Shown: piece after piece, positions 35,068 through 43,015 of the stretch
How the letters are laid out: each line of letters begins with the position of its first letter
Position numbering within the stretch: position 1 is the first letter of the stretch
Assembly (NCBI RefSeq): GCF_000420085.1
Contig: NZ_ATUG01000002.1
Coordinates: 2,108,001 to 2,172,000 of the forward strand
Source: Desulfospira joergensenii DSM 10085
Lineage (GTDB): Bacteria > Desulfobacterota > Desulfobacteria > Desulfobacterales > Desulfobacteraceae
Direction of reading: 5' to 3'
Length of the DNA: 64,000 nucleotides
Made by a program: the position numbers and the translations under genes
Notes under the pieces: model-generated
What the model was told of the DNA's origin: nothing
Databases searched by the model: none
Seen by the model: the letters and a program-made list of their open reading frames with translations, nothing else

Positions 35068-35901
35068 ATGAAAATAACCACCCTGGTGGAAAACACCGCT
35101 GAAAAGGAAAATCTCGTGTCCAGGCACGGGATCAGTCTGCACATTGAAATGGAGGATCAAAATATCCTCTTTGATACGGGTCCGGATGATTCTTTTATCA
35201 AAAATGCCCGGGACCTGGGCATTGACCTGTCCGGGGTCGATCTGGCCTTCATCTCCCACGGCCATTATGATCACGGCGGGGGAATCAAGGATTTTTTACG
35301 GGTCAATTCCAAGGCCAGGATCATCTTAAAAGATGGTGCTGCAGGCCAGTTTTACGCGAAAATACTCCATGTGATCAAAAAAAACATCGGCCTGAAACCG
35401 GATGAAATGGATAAAAACCGGTGTGAGTTCATCTCCGGCAGCCTAAAGGTCAACGATCAGATCCGGGTGGTTACCGATTTCAGCAAACCCGGGTTTATCC
35501 CCAGGGGCAATCACAGCCTTTTTAAAAAGAACCGGGCCGGCAGACTTGTTCAGGATGATTTTTCCCATGAGATCTGCCTTGTGCTGGAATCCGGGGGAAA
35601 GCATGTCCTGCTTACCGGTTGTTCCCATTCGGGCCTGGGCAATATGATGCGCAGTGTCAGGCAGGAGACGGGAATTGACCGTTTCGACCTGGTTCTGGGC
35701 GGTTTCCACCTGTACAATCCAGTCAGGAAAAAAACAGAGTCCAGACAGGAGATGGACCGGCTGCTGGACGAAATCCGTGCCTTTGAAACTTCGGTCTTTT
35801 ATACAGGGCATTGCACAGGCCAGGTTGCATTTGAGTATTTGAAAGAGAAACTGGGGGACAGGGTAAAACCCTTTCGAACGGGAACGGTGATTGAAGTATA
35901 G
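35068..35901 (+). CDS. MBL-fold metallohydrolase
   Basis: 277-aa metallo-beta-lactamase-fold protein. The metal-binding motif is AFISHGHYDHGGGIKDFL, with further histidines in LLTGCSHSGLGNMMRS and GFHLYNP and a terminal VFYTGHCTGQVAFEYLK. It belongs to the branch annotated as beta-ribofuranosylaminobenzene 5'-phosphate synthase-like proteins, which in practice have varied roles. The AAAGATG-like start is ATG at 35068. The physiological substrate is not evident. Confidence 0.88.
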   Translation: MKITTLVENTAEKENLVSRHGISLHIEMEDQNILFDTGPDDSFIKNARDLGIDLSGVDLAFISHGHYDHGGGIKDFLRVNSKARIILKDGAAGQFYAKILHVIKKNIGLKPDEMDKNRCEFISGSLKVNDQIRVVTDFSKPGFIPRGNHSLFKKNRAGRLVQDDFSHEICLVLESGGKHVLLTGCSHSGLGNMMRSVRQETGIDRFDLVLGGFHLYNPVRKKTESRQEMDRLLDEIRAFETSVFYTGHCTGQVAFEYLKEKLGDRVKPFRTGTVIEV

Positions 35902-35954
35902 TCTTGACCCCGGGGGCTGGAACCCAAAGAGATCTTTTTTTCTGTGAACCGGGT

Positions 35955-36272
35955 TTATGGATGATTTTTTATGTGCCGGGCCAGGTCCAGGCCCTCTTTT
36001 TCAAGAAGAGAGAGCTTCAAATCCATTCCTTTCAAGGCCTTTTCTCCTGGGGCAGACTCAAGGGCCTTGGCTGCCCTGGCTGCTTTTTCCGCCGTGAGAT
36101 ATCGGAGCATTCCCTTGAGTCTGTGGGCGGCCCGGTTCAGATGTCCGGCTTTCCCGGCCCGGCCTGCCGCCTTGATCTCCCTGAACATACCCGGCCATTC
36201 AGACAGGAAATCATTGAAACACTCCCGGACAAGTCCCGTGTCATTGTCCATGATCCCCATGAGTTCATTCAT
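35955..36272 (-). CDS. Stand-alone HPt phosphotransfer protein
   Basis: 105-aa helical protein with the HPt motif LNRAAHRLKGMLRYL, phosphoacceptor His50, preceded by VRECFNDFLSEWPGMFREI. It ends in basic residues. It is the last gene of the minus-strand operon that includes a receiver/solute-binding fusion (37058), its likely phosphotransfer partner. No kinase is encoded in the operon, so phosphate may come from a kinase elsewhere. Confidence 0.88.
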   Translation of the reverse strand: MNELMGIMDNDTGLVRECFNDFLSEWPGMFREIKAAGRAGKAGHLNRAAHRLKGMLRYLTAEKAARAAKALESAPGEKALKGMDLKLSLLEKEGLDLARHIKNHP

Positions 36273-36358
36273 ATTGATTATCCCTTCATCGGGACGGGGT
36301 TCCGGTACGATCTCCTCCCGTTAAAAGCCGAAGATTTTGCCGGGCATTCTTCCTGAAA

Positions 36359-37048
36359 TCAGGACTCTTTTTTCTGATCCCAGAAATCGCGGCTTTCTTT
36401 GAGGATATCATTGATATCCTCATCAAGAACCTCCTCCTGGAGCAATTCTTCATCTTCCAGATCCATATTTTCCAGGCTGTTCTCTTCCGGGTCCTGGTCT
36501 GCCCCGTCTTCGGTTTCCTGTGTCAGGGGATCTGATTCCTCCAGGGCAGGGGATTGGCCGTCATCACCGGGTTCATCCTCCAGCCCGTAGTCCGGAAGAT
36601 CAATCTGGAGTTCTTCCTCATCCTCATCAACAGGGGCAGGGTCGTCTGAATCTTCATTTTCGGACAATGGATCCATTTCGTCTCCGGGATCGTCCAAATC
36701 CATTGATTCAAGACTGCCGTCCATGGCATCGGATTCATCAATCTTATTTTCCGTTTCACTGTCCGGGTCCTGGTCCATGGAATCTTCCGAATCTATGTCC
36801 TCGGAGGAACGGATATGGTTTCCCTCCCGGTCAAACAGCAGGCTGCCGCTCAAGTGGACATCAAAATCAAGTCTGAAAGCCACTTGGTTGTCATGGACCA
36901 CGATCTGCCCCCCTTTTGAAGAAAGGGATCTGGCCGTGAGCCTGTTTTTGATGATGTCTTTTACGGCATCCAGGTCCAGGTCTTCCTTGACCGCATCAAT
37001 AAGGTCTTTTTCTCCGCTTTTAATGACGTCAGGGTCTGTTATTTTCAT
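36359..37048 (-). CDS. Highly acidic protein with short N-terminal domain
   Basis: 229-aa protein. The N-terminal 80 residues (KSGEKDLIDAVKEDLDLDAV, then GGQIVVHDNQVAFRLDFDVH) look like a small alpha/beta domain. Residues 80-220 are almost only Asp, Glu, Ser, Pro and Gln, clearly disordered and strongly negative. The final DINDILKESRDFWDQKKES could form a docking helix. It lies 9 bases after the receiver/solute-binding fusion in the same operon. An adaptor or decoy for a basic partner is possible; the family is not recognised. Confidence 0.75.
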   Translation of the reverse strand: MKITDPDVIKSGEKDLIDAVKEDLDLDAVKDIIKNRLTARSLSSKGGQIVVHDNQVAFRLDFDVHLSGSLLFDREGNHIRSSEDIDSEDSMDQDPDSETENKIDESDAMDGSLESMDLDDPGDEMDPLSENEDSDDPAPVDEDEEELQIDLPDYGLEDEPGDDGQSPALEESDPLTQETEDGADQDPEENSLENMDLEDEELLQEEVLDEDINDILKESRDFWDQKKES

Positions 37049-37057
37049 GGGCGACTC

Positions 37058-38434
37058 CTAGAGGTTATACGCCTTGTTTGCGAAATCCGGCTCAATGAAT
37101 TTTTCCAGATCGATTATTTTACCGATTTCCATGACATCGTGCATGTACTTCTGAATTTTGTCCAGGTCTTTGGCATTGGGATACAGCCCGTCCCAATGGA
37201 TGGCCTTGGGCTGGGAAAAAACGTTTTTCAGAACCTCGGGGTTGAGGCCCAGTTTGCCTTCAGGGTCGAGGAATTCCACGGCGATTCCGGCGGCTCTGAC
37301 CTTATCGTTTTCAATGTATTCCCCGGTTTCAACGAGAAGGGATACAAATTCCTGGGCTGCCTCGGGATGGTTCTGGATAAAATCATCCTGCATGGCCACG
37401 ATGCAGCAGGGATGGTCATCCCAGCGGGTGGCAGAGTAAAATTCAAGGTTGCCGACCTCGGTGGCAATGGCCTTTGTGGCCACGGGTTCGGCCACCATGA
37501 ATCCGGCCACATCTTCGTTTTCCTTCATGATGCCCGGCATTTTTACCGGGGGAACCACCTCAAACCGGACGTTGATGGCCTTTTTCCCGGGGACCCCGGG
37601 TTTGAGTCCCAGTTCCTTTAGAAACTGGTGGGCCAGCATATGATGGACGGACATCTTGTGGGGAATGTCCACGACCTTGTACTTGTAGAAGCTCTGGAGG
37701 GAGTCGAACCTGTGGTCGTAATGCCTGGATCGGACAAAGGTGGATCCGTTCTTATGGGCGTACAGGACCAGACGGATGGGCGAATCATAGGCAAAAAGGT
37801 CCATGGCAATGGGAGCAAGGACAAAGGCACAGTCTATTTCCCCGGTTTCAAGCCCTTCCTGGATGGGATTCCATCCGCCTTTCATGCTGGTGGTCAGGTC
37901 AAAATGCTGGGGCTCCACATCCCCGTTCTCGATCCTGTGCTTGAGAGCTCCCAGGGCAAGGTGGTCTGTGATCTGGATATGGGCGACGTTGAGCTCGACT
38001 TTCCCGCCGATTACGCTTCTTTTCCTGGGGGTTCTGGCCGTGTCCTGGGTTTCCCCGGAAAATGCCTTTTCAATGGCTTGGCCGATCTGGTTCTCGTCAA
38101 AGGGTTTGGGAACATGACCGCTTCCCCCGGCCTCCATGATGGCGATCTGCTGGCCCTTGTCCGACTGGGCCGTAGCCATGATAAAGGGAAGATCCTTGAA
38201 CTCTTCGGTCTTTCGCAGTTCCTTCAGGAACTCCAGTCCGTCCATCTGGGGCATATTCCAGTCGCTGACCACCAGGTCGGGCTTTTCGGATTTGACCTTT
38301 TCCAAACCGTCTGCGCCGTTCACCGCCATTACCAGGTTTTCATATCCAGCCTTTTTGAGGATCTGCTTGAACATGATGCGCATGGTTCCTGAATCATCGG
38401 CCACGACAATTTTAATATCCGGGTTTACTGCCAT
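37058..38434 (-). CDS. CheY-like receiver fused to an NrtA/SsuA-type solute-binding domain
   Basis: 458-aa cytoplasmic protein with a rare build. Residues 5-128 are a receiver with acidic pocket VVADDSG, phosphoacceptor Asp58 (VVSDWNMPQMDGLEFL) and the conserved Lys in GSGHVPKPFDENQ. After a linker, residues 148-458 are an NMT1/NrtA-like periplasmic-binding fold (VAHIQITDHLALGALKH, DDHPCCIVAMQDDFI) with no export signal. The second half is a paralogue of the 41279 protein. It sits between an ABC permease and an HPt gene, suggesting that ligand binding in the cytoplasm is tied to phosphorylation. Confidence 0.93.
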   Translation of the reverse strand: MAVNPDIKIVVADDSGTMRIMFKQILKKAGYENLVMAVNGADGLEKVKSEKPDLVVSDWNMPQMDGLEFLKELRKTEEFKDLPFIMATAQSDKGQQIAIMEAGGSGHVPKPFDENQIGQAIEKAFSGETQDTARTPRKRSVIGGKVELNVAHIQITDHLALGALKHRIENGDVEPQHFDLTTSMKGGWNPIQEGLETGEIDCAFVLAPIAMDLFAYDSPIRLVLYAHKNGSTFVRSRHYDHRFDSLQSFYKYKVVDIPHKMSVHHMLAHQFLKELGLKPGVPGKKAINVRFEVVPPVKMPGIMKENEDVAGFMVAEPVATKAIATEVGNLEFYSATRWDDHPCCIVAMQDDFIQNHPEAAQEFVSLLVETGEYIENDKVRAAGIAVEFLDPEGKLGLNPEVLKNVFSQPKAIHWDGLYPNAKDLDKIQKYMHDVMEIGKIIDLEKFIEPDFANKAYNL

Positions 38435-38525
38435 TGCAACGCTCCTTGGTTTTATATAATATTATGCTAATTTAAATTTTTGTTTATCCTTGTCCCCTTG
38501 GGGACCCTAAACGTATCTGCCCAAA

Positions 38526-39356
38526 TTATTTATTCCAGGACCAGGCCAGCGACTGCTGGAGCTTTTGAAAAAAACGGTCCAATATAAAGCCCAGGATTCC
38601 GATGGCGATGATCATGGCCATGAGTTTGTCGTACTCCATGGTGTCCCTGGCATCATTGATGAGATATCCCAGACCGCTGGAAACTCCTAAAAATTCTGCA
38701 GGCACGAGTACGATCCAGGCCACTCCCAGGGCCAGCCTCAGGCTGGTGAGCATATTGGGAACCGCAGCCGGAATCACTATGGTTCGAATAATCTGAAAAT
38801 TATTCGCTCCTTGATTCAAAGCCATTTTAATCCACTGGGGATTTATATTTAAAACACCTATGGTCGTGTTCAATATTATAGGACAAATGGTCGCCATTAC
38901 AATCAAAAAATACACGGCAGACTCAAAGCTTGCAAATAAAAGCAGGGCAATGGGCATCCAGGAAAGGGGGCTGATCATCCGGATAAACTGAATGGGGGAG
39001 TAGGAAAGTCCGCGGAGTTTGGGGAAAAACCCCACCAGGATGCCGATGGGAAATCCCAGGATGGAGGCGAGCAAAATTCCCGCCAATATTCTTCTCAGGC
39101 TGGTAAAGACCGAAACCCAGAACTGGTTTTCCTGGAGGGCCCTGCCCAATGCGGCAAAGGTGGGGCCGGGCAGAAATCCGTTGAATTGGGAGAATTCAGG
39201 TTTTGAAAAAATCAGTTCCGCTCCCAGGATCCACACCCCGGCAAAGAAGGCAAGCCCCAGAAGTTCGTATTTCCAGCCAAACTCTTTGGTTCCGAAAACC
39301 GCATTGAGCCCCACCTGTTTCGCGTTTTTATAGATGAATTTATTAATTGATTTCAA
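38526..39356 (-). CDS. ABC transporter permease of the nitrate/sulfonate/taurine type
   Basis: Inner-membrane permease, about 277 aa, with six helices and the EAA-type loop ALNQGANNFQIIRTIVIPAAVPNMLTSLRLALGVAW facing the ATPase. It belongs to the SsuC/NrtB/TauC family. The start is unclear: TTG at 39356 (overlapping the binding-protein stop by 14 bases) is taken here, but the frame remains open to a TTG at 39410. The ligand is not deducible from the permease. Confidence 0.9.
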   Translation of the reverse strand: MKSINKFIYKNAKQVGLNAVFGTKEFGWKYELLGLAFFAGVWILGAELIFSKPEFSQFNGFLPGPTFAALGRALQENQFWVSVFTSLRRILAGILLASILGFPIGILVGFFPKLRGLSYSPIQFIRMISPLSWMPIALLLFASFESAVYFLIVMATICPIILNTTIGVLNINPQWIKMALNQGANNFQIIRTIVIPAAVPNMLTSLRLALGVAWIVLVPAEFLGVSSGLGYLINDARDTMEYDKLMAMIIAIGILGFILDRFFQKLQQSLAWSWNK

Positions 39357-40521
39357 CGATCTCTTCCCTTGAGTAGGGTGTTGCCGTGGTGCAGTCGCAG
39401 AAGGCTTCAATCCCGCCCATCTGCTCGATTGCCTTTTTTACAAACCGGTCGTCCACCAGTTCTTTTGCGGCAAGATCCGTATCCAGGGCCTCTAGAAAAT
39501 GAGTGTCCCCTTCCACCCGGGTAACTTTCATCTGTTCCAGGATAAATTTCGTGGCAGAGGGAAACGGATAGGGCTGGAACCCGATCCTTGACGGTTTCCA
39601 GTCCGGATGGACCAGTTCTCCGGGTTTGGGATCCTGGAACACTTTGATCAGAACTTTTTCAGGCAAAGGCAGGTATCCTTCTCCGTCCCGGCTCAAAAGA
39701 TGGGCCGTCTCCCTGGGATTGTTCCTGCACCAGACCTGGGCCCGTACAATGGCGTTCACCGCCTTTTGGACAAGGACGGGATCTTTGTCGATCAGGGGCT
39801 GGCCTGTGACAATCACACAGCAGGGATGATTCTTCCAGATATCTCCGGTATACCGCATGATCTTTGCCTTGAATCTGGTCTGGGCCAGGGCGTTGAAGGG
39901 GTCGGCTACGATAAAGGCATCTATCTTTTTCCCCAGAAGAGCCGCGGGCATATCCGGGGGCGGCAGGATGAAGAGGTTGACCTGACCGGGACCAAGCCGG
40001 TCCGACTGGGGACGGATCACCGGTTCCAGCCCCTGGGTCCTCAGACCCAGCTGGAGAATGAGATTATGCATGGAATACCATGACGGGACAGCCACCTGGC
40101 GGCCGCCCAGGTCGGCAAAACCGTGGATGCCTGAATCCCCCCGGACGGTCACGGCACTGCCGTTGGTGTGATCCCAGGCCAGTACTTTGACCGGAAACTT
40201 GCGTTTGAATCTCATCCACACCGGGATGGGAAAGAGCATATGGGTCAGATCAAATTTCCCGGCCAGAAAGGATTCAGTCAGAATTTTCCATGACCGGACC
40301 ATGACGGGACGTTCAACCTCAAGCCCTTCCTGGGAAAAATATCCCAGTCCGTGGGCCACCAGCAGGGGAGTGGCGTCGGTGATGGGCAGATATCCCAATT
40401 TTAAAACCGGCCTGGCGGAAAAGGCCTTCTGGGGAATCGCCAGGCCGGAACATGCGGCCGCTGCGGTTTTTAAGAAATTTCGCCGACTCATGGGCAGGGA
40501 ATTTCCTTGGAAATTGTCCAT
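39343..40521 (-). CDS. Tat-exported ABC solute-binding protein of the NrtA/SsuA type
   Basis: 392-aa binding protein with a twin-arginine signal (MSRRNFLKTAAAACSGLAIP), so it is exported folded. The mature part starts LKLGYLPITDATPLLVAHGLGYF, typical of the NMT1/nitrate-sulfonate binding family, and contains WKNHPCCVIVTG, a motif shared with both signal-less paralogues in the operon. It lies one base from the ATPase gene and is the only one of the three binding domains likely to serve transport directly. Confidence 0.92.
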   Translation of the reverse strand: MDNFQGNSLPMSRRNFLKTAAAACSGLAIPQKAFSARPVLKLGYLPITDATPLLVAHGLGYFSQEGLEVERPVMVRSWKILTESFLAGKFDLTHMLFPIPVWMRFKRKFPVKVLAWDHTNGSAVTVRGDSGIHGFADLGGRQVAVPSWYSMHNLILQLGLRTQGLEPVIRPQSDRLGPGQVNLFILPPPDMPAALLGKKIDAFIVADPFNALAQTRFKAKIMRYTGDIWKNHPCCVIVTGQPLIDKDPVLVQKAVNAIVRAQVWCRNNPRETAHLLSRDGEGYLPLPEKVLIKVFQDPKPGELVHPDWKPSRIGFQPYPFPSATKFILEQMKVTRVEGDTHFLEALDTDLAAKELVDDRFVKKAIEQMGGIEAFCDCTTATPYSREEIVEIN

Positions 40522-41289
40522 CTAAAGCAGGCTCCTCTTGGCCAGATAGGCGGTTTTAAACCTGTCCAGGATCTTATGCCGGATTTCCTTGAACCGCATC
40601 TGGTTCCGGTCCCTTGGATAGGCTTCGTTTATTTCAAACGTCTGGGTGATATTGGCCGGCTCGCCGGCCAGGAGAATAATTTTATTGCCCAGACGGATGG
40701 CCTCGTCAATGTCATGGGTGACAAAAACAGCCGTGAACTGCTCGGAGAGCCAGAGGTTGACCAGTTCCTCCTGGATATGGGCCTGGGTAAAGGTATCCAG
40801 GGATGCAAAGGGCTCATCCAGGAGCAGAACCCTGGGATGACCTACCAGGGCCCTTGCCAGGCATACCCGCTGGGCCATGCCCAGGGAAAGCTGGTGGGGC
40901 ATGGAATCGGTAAACCCGACCAGCCCCATGATCTCAAGGAACTGATTGACACGATAATCCAGGTCCTCCAGATCGCCCCGGATCCTGCATCCGTATGCCA
41001 CATTCTCCTTTACATTCAGCCAGGGGATCAGGGCAGGCTGCTGAAAGAGAATGGACCGGGACGGATGAATTCCCAGGATGGGCTCCCCATCCCCGAGAAT
41101 GGTGCCCGAGGTCGGCTGTTCAAGCCCTGCCAGAAGATTGAGAAGGGTGGTCTTGCCACAGCCGGATTCTCCCAGGATAACGATAAAATCTCCGGGTTCA
41201 ATGGAAAAGGCAATATCCCTTAAAACAACGTGTTCGCCCTTTTGGGGATCGGTATAGGTTTTGGTGATTTTCTGGAGTTCAATTTTCAA
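40522..41289 (-). CDS. ABC transporter ATPase of the nitrate/sulfonate/taurine type
   Basis: 255-aa ATPase energising the 38526 permease. Walker A VILGESGCGKTTLLNLLAGL, signature LSLGMAQRVCLARAL, Walker B RVLLLDEPFASLDTFTQ and the switch VFVTHDIDEAIRLG. The Q-loop is FQQPALIPWL. Its start overlaps the end of the preceding signal-less binding-protein gene by 11 bases, so they are in one operon. Confidence 0.95.
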   Translation of the reverse strand: MKIELQKITKTYTDPQKGEHVVLRDIAFSIEPGDFIVILGESGCGKTTLLNLLAGLEQPTSGTILGDGEPILGIHPSRSILFQQPALIPWLNVKENVAYGCRIRGDLEDLDYRVNQFLEIMGLVGFTDSMPHQLSLGMAQRVCLARALVGHPRVLLLDEPFASLDTFTQAHIQEELVNLWLSEQFTAVFVTHDIDEAIRLGNKIILLAGEPANITQTFEINEAYPRDRNQMRFKEIRHKILDRFKTAYLAKRSLL

Positions 41290-42232
41290 TAGTTACTTCC
41301 GATACGGCGTTTAACGCCCAGGTGGGGTTGAGAAAATCGTCCAGATCAATTTTGCCGGACAGGATGCCCATGACCTCAACCATATAGGTCTGGATCATGT
41401 CGATGATGCCGGGGTCCGGCACCAGTTTGGGCGGGTCAAAGCTGATCCTGCTTTCATAAAGGGCCTTTAAAACAATGGACTCTTCCTGTTCCAGAAAATC
41501 CAACATCCAATCCATCTCCCAGGACTCCTCTCCGGCCGCGATCTGCTCTTCCAGGAGCCGGGCAGAATGGAAAAAATGACGGATCAGCTCTTCCATGGCC
41601 GGAAAAGATTCCCTTGCAAGCTCCTTTTCAAGGACAAAAGCACAGCAGGGGTGGTCTTTCCACAGGCTGGCCGATGTGCAGAACAGGTCTCCGAAACCCC
41701 GGTTGACGGCCAGGGTGCCAAAGGGTTCGGCTGCCATGTACCCTCCGATATCTCCATCCCCGTCCGATTCCATGATCTGGGGCATGAGAAAGGGTGGGGT
41801 GACCTGCATGGCCACATCTGATGTGGATTCAGGTCCAAAGCGGATTCCGGAGGCTTCCAGGAGTCTGTGAAAAAGCATGTGCTGAACGGACAGTTCCGAG
41901 GGGATCAGAAAGGTCTTATTCTTAAATGATGAGATATTTGTACGGGTCTTGTTTTTAATGATCATACTGCCGGATCTGTGGGCAAACATCAGACATTCCA
42001 AGGAAAATCCGGATGCGTGCAGATCCATAGCCATGGGCAGGGGGATGAAAGCCCCCTGGATATCCCCCTGTCTGAGCCCGTCACAGACCTGATCCCAGGA
42101 GTTCATGGGAACGGGAACAAGATCTGAGTGAACCAGTTGCTTTTCCCTCTGCCTGAACGCTGACATGCCCAGGACCAGATGATCCAGGATTTTTAAATGC
42201 CCGATTCGAATCCCTGCCGGTTTTCCCCCCAC
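41279..42232 (-). CDS. Signal-less (cytoplasmic) NrtA-like solute-binding protein
   Basis: 317-aa binding-fold protein with no signal peptide: it opens MGGKPAGIRIGHLKILDHLV, directly at the first strand of the fold. It aligns with the binding half of the 37058 fusion throughout (IGHLKILDHLVLG vs VAHIQITDHLALG; IPLPMAMDLHA vs LAPIAMDLFA; WKDHPCCAFVLEKE vs WDDHPCCIVAMQDD). It is the first gene of the operon. A cytoplasmic ligand sensor, or a soluble competitor of the fusion protein, is more likely than a transport role. Confidence 0.88.
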   Translation of the reverse strand: MGGKPAGIRIGHLKILDHLVLGMSAFRQREKQLVHSDLVPVPMNSWDQVCDGLRQGDIQGAFIPLPMAMDLHASGFSLECLMFAHRSGSMIIKNKTRTNISSFKNKTFLIPSELSVQHMLFHRLLEASGIRFGPESTSDVAMQVTPPFLMPQIMESDGDGDIGGYMAAEPFGTLAVNRGFGDLFCTSASLWKDHPCCAFVLEKELARESFPAMEELIRHFFHSARLLEEQIAAGEESWEMDWMLDFLEQEESIVLKALYESRISFDPPKLVPDPGIIDMIQTYMVEVMGILSGKIDLDDFLNPTWALNAVSEVTIEN

Positions 42233-42466
42233 GAATGTCTAAACTCCCTGATATCTAACTGCTTTATTTGCAAAAAAATAAAATATTCATCCGCTACTAT
42301 TAGCACAGACACCCGGGTCTTGGCAAGAGAGAGGGCCGGAACCGGGAACCCGGGTGAAAAGCTAGGGTGAAAATAGAGATGTCAAAGAAATCCCCGGCCA
42401 AAGATTCGGGGTTGAACTCAAGGGGTAAATATTATAAAACCGGATTGATTCAAAATAAAAAACAAC

Positions 42467-42979
42467 ATGGATACACATTCTGAAAAACCAGTCCCCCTGG
42501 ATTATTTTTTAAAACCGGGATACATTTATCTGCCTGAAAAACCCACGGTCATCTCCACGGTCCTGGGTTCTTCGGTTTCCGTCAGTCTTTTTGACAGATC
42601 CATGAAGAGCGGCGGCATGAGTCATTTTCTTTTCCCCTTTTCAAAACATCCTGAAAAGACAACGGCCCTGTACGGAAATATTGCCGTGGCCACCCTGGTG
42701 AGGATGATGCTTGAAAACGGATCCAACCGCTCGGATCTGGAGGCCCAGATATTCGGGGGAGCCTACAATCCCAATCTATGTGACCGGGATATCGGCCGGG
42801 ACAATCTAAGGACGGCCCGGAATATTCTGAAAAGAAAAGGGGTGAAAATCGTTTCCCAAGACGTGGGCGGGGAACGGGGCCGGAAAATCGTCTTCAACAC
42901 CCAGACCTGCGAGATCATCACGCTTAAGGTAGACCGCCTCCGGGACTCCGACTGGTATCCCTACGAGGGAGACCGGTAA
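42467..42979 (+). CDS. CheD-like protein lacking the catalytic cysteine
   Basis: 170-aa CheD homologue. The family segment usually read as TLGLGSCVAV here is STVLGSSVSVSLFD, so the nucleophilic Cys is Ser36 (codon TCG). His53 in GGMSHFLFPF and the Thr are retained, and the downstream DLEAQIFGGAYNP (usual AKIFGGA) and RDIGRDNLRTARNIL are conserved. Glutamine deamidation of chemoreceptors is therefore unlikely, although a serine nucleophile or a binding-only role is possible. It is divergent from the solute-binding operon and may belong to it functionally. Confidence 0.85.
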   Translation: MDTHSEKPVPLDYFLKPGYIYLPEKPTVISTVLGSSVSVSLFDRSMKSGGMSHFLFPFSKHPEKTTALYGNIAVATLVRMMLENGSNRSDLEAQIFGGAYNPNLCDRDIGRDNLRTARNILKRKGVKIVSQDVGGERGRKIVFNTQTCEIITLKVDRLRDSDWYPYEGDR

Positions 42980-43015
42980 GGACAGAACATTTTTCCAAAC
43001 GGAAGTGGAAACGGC

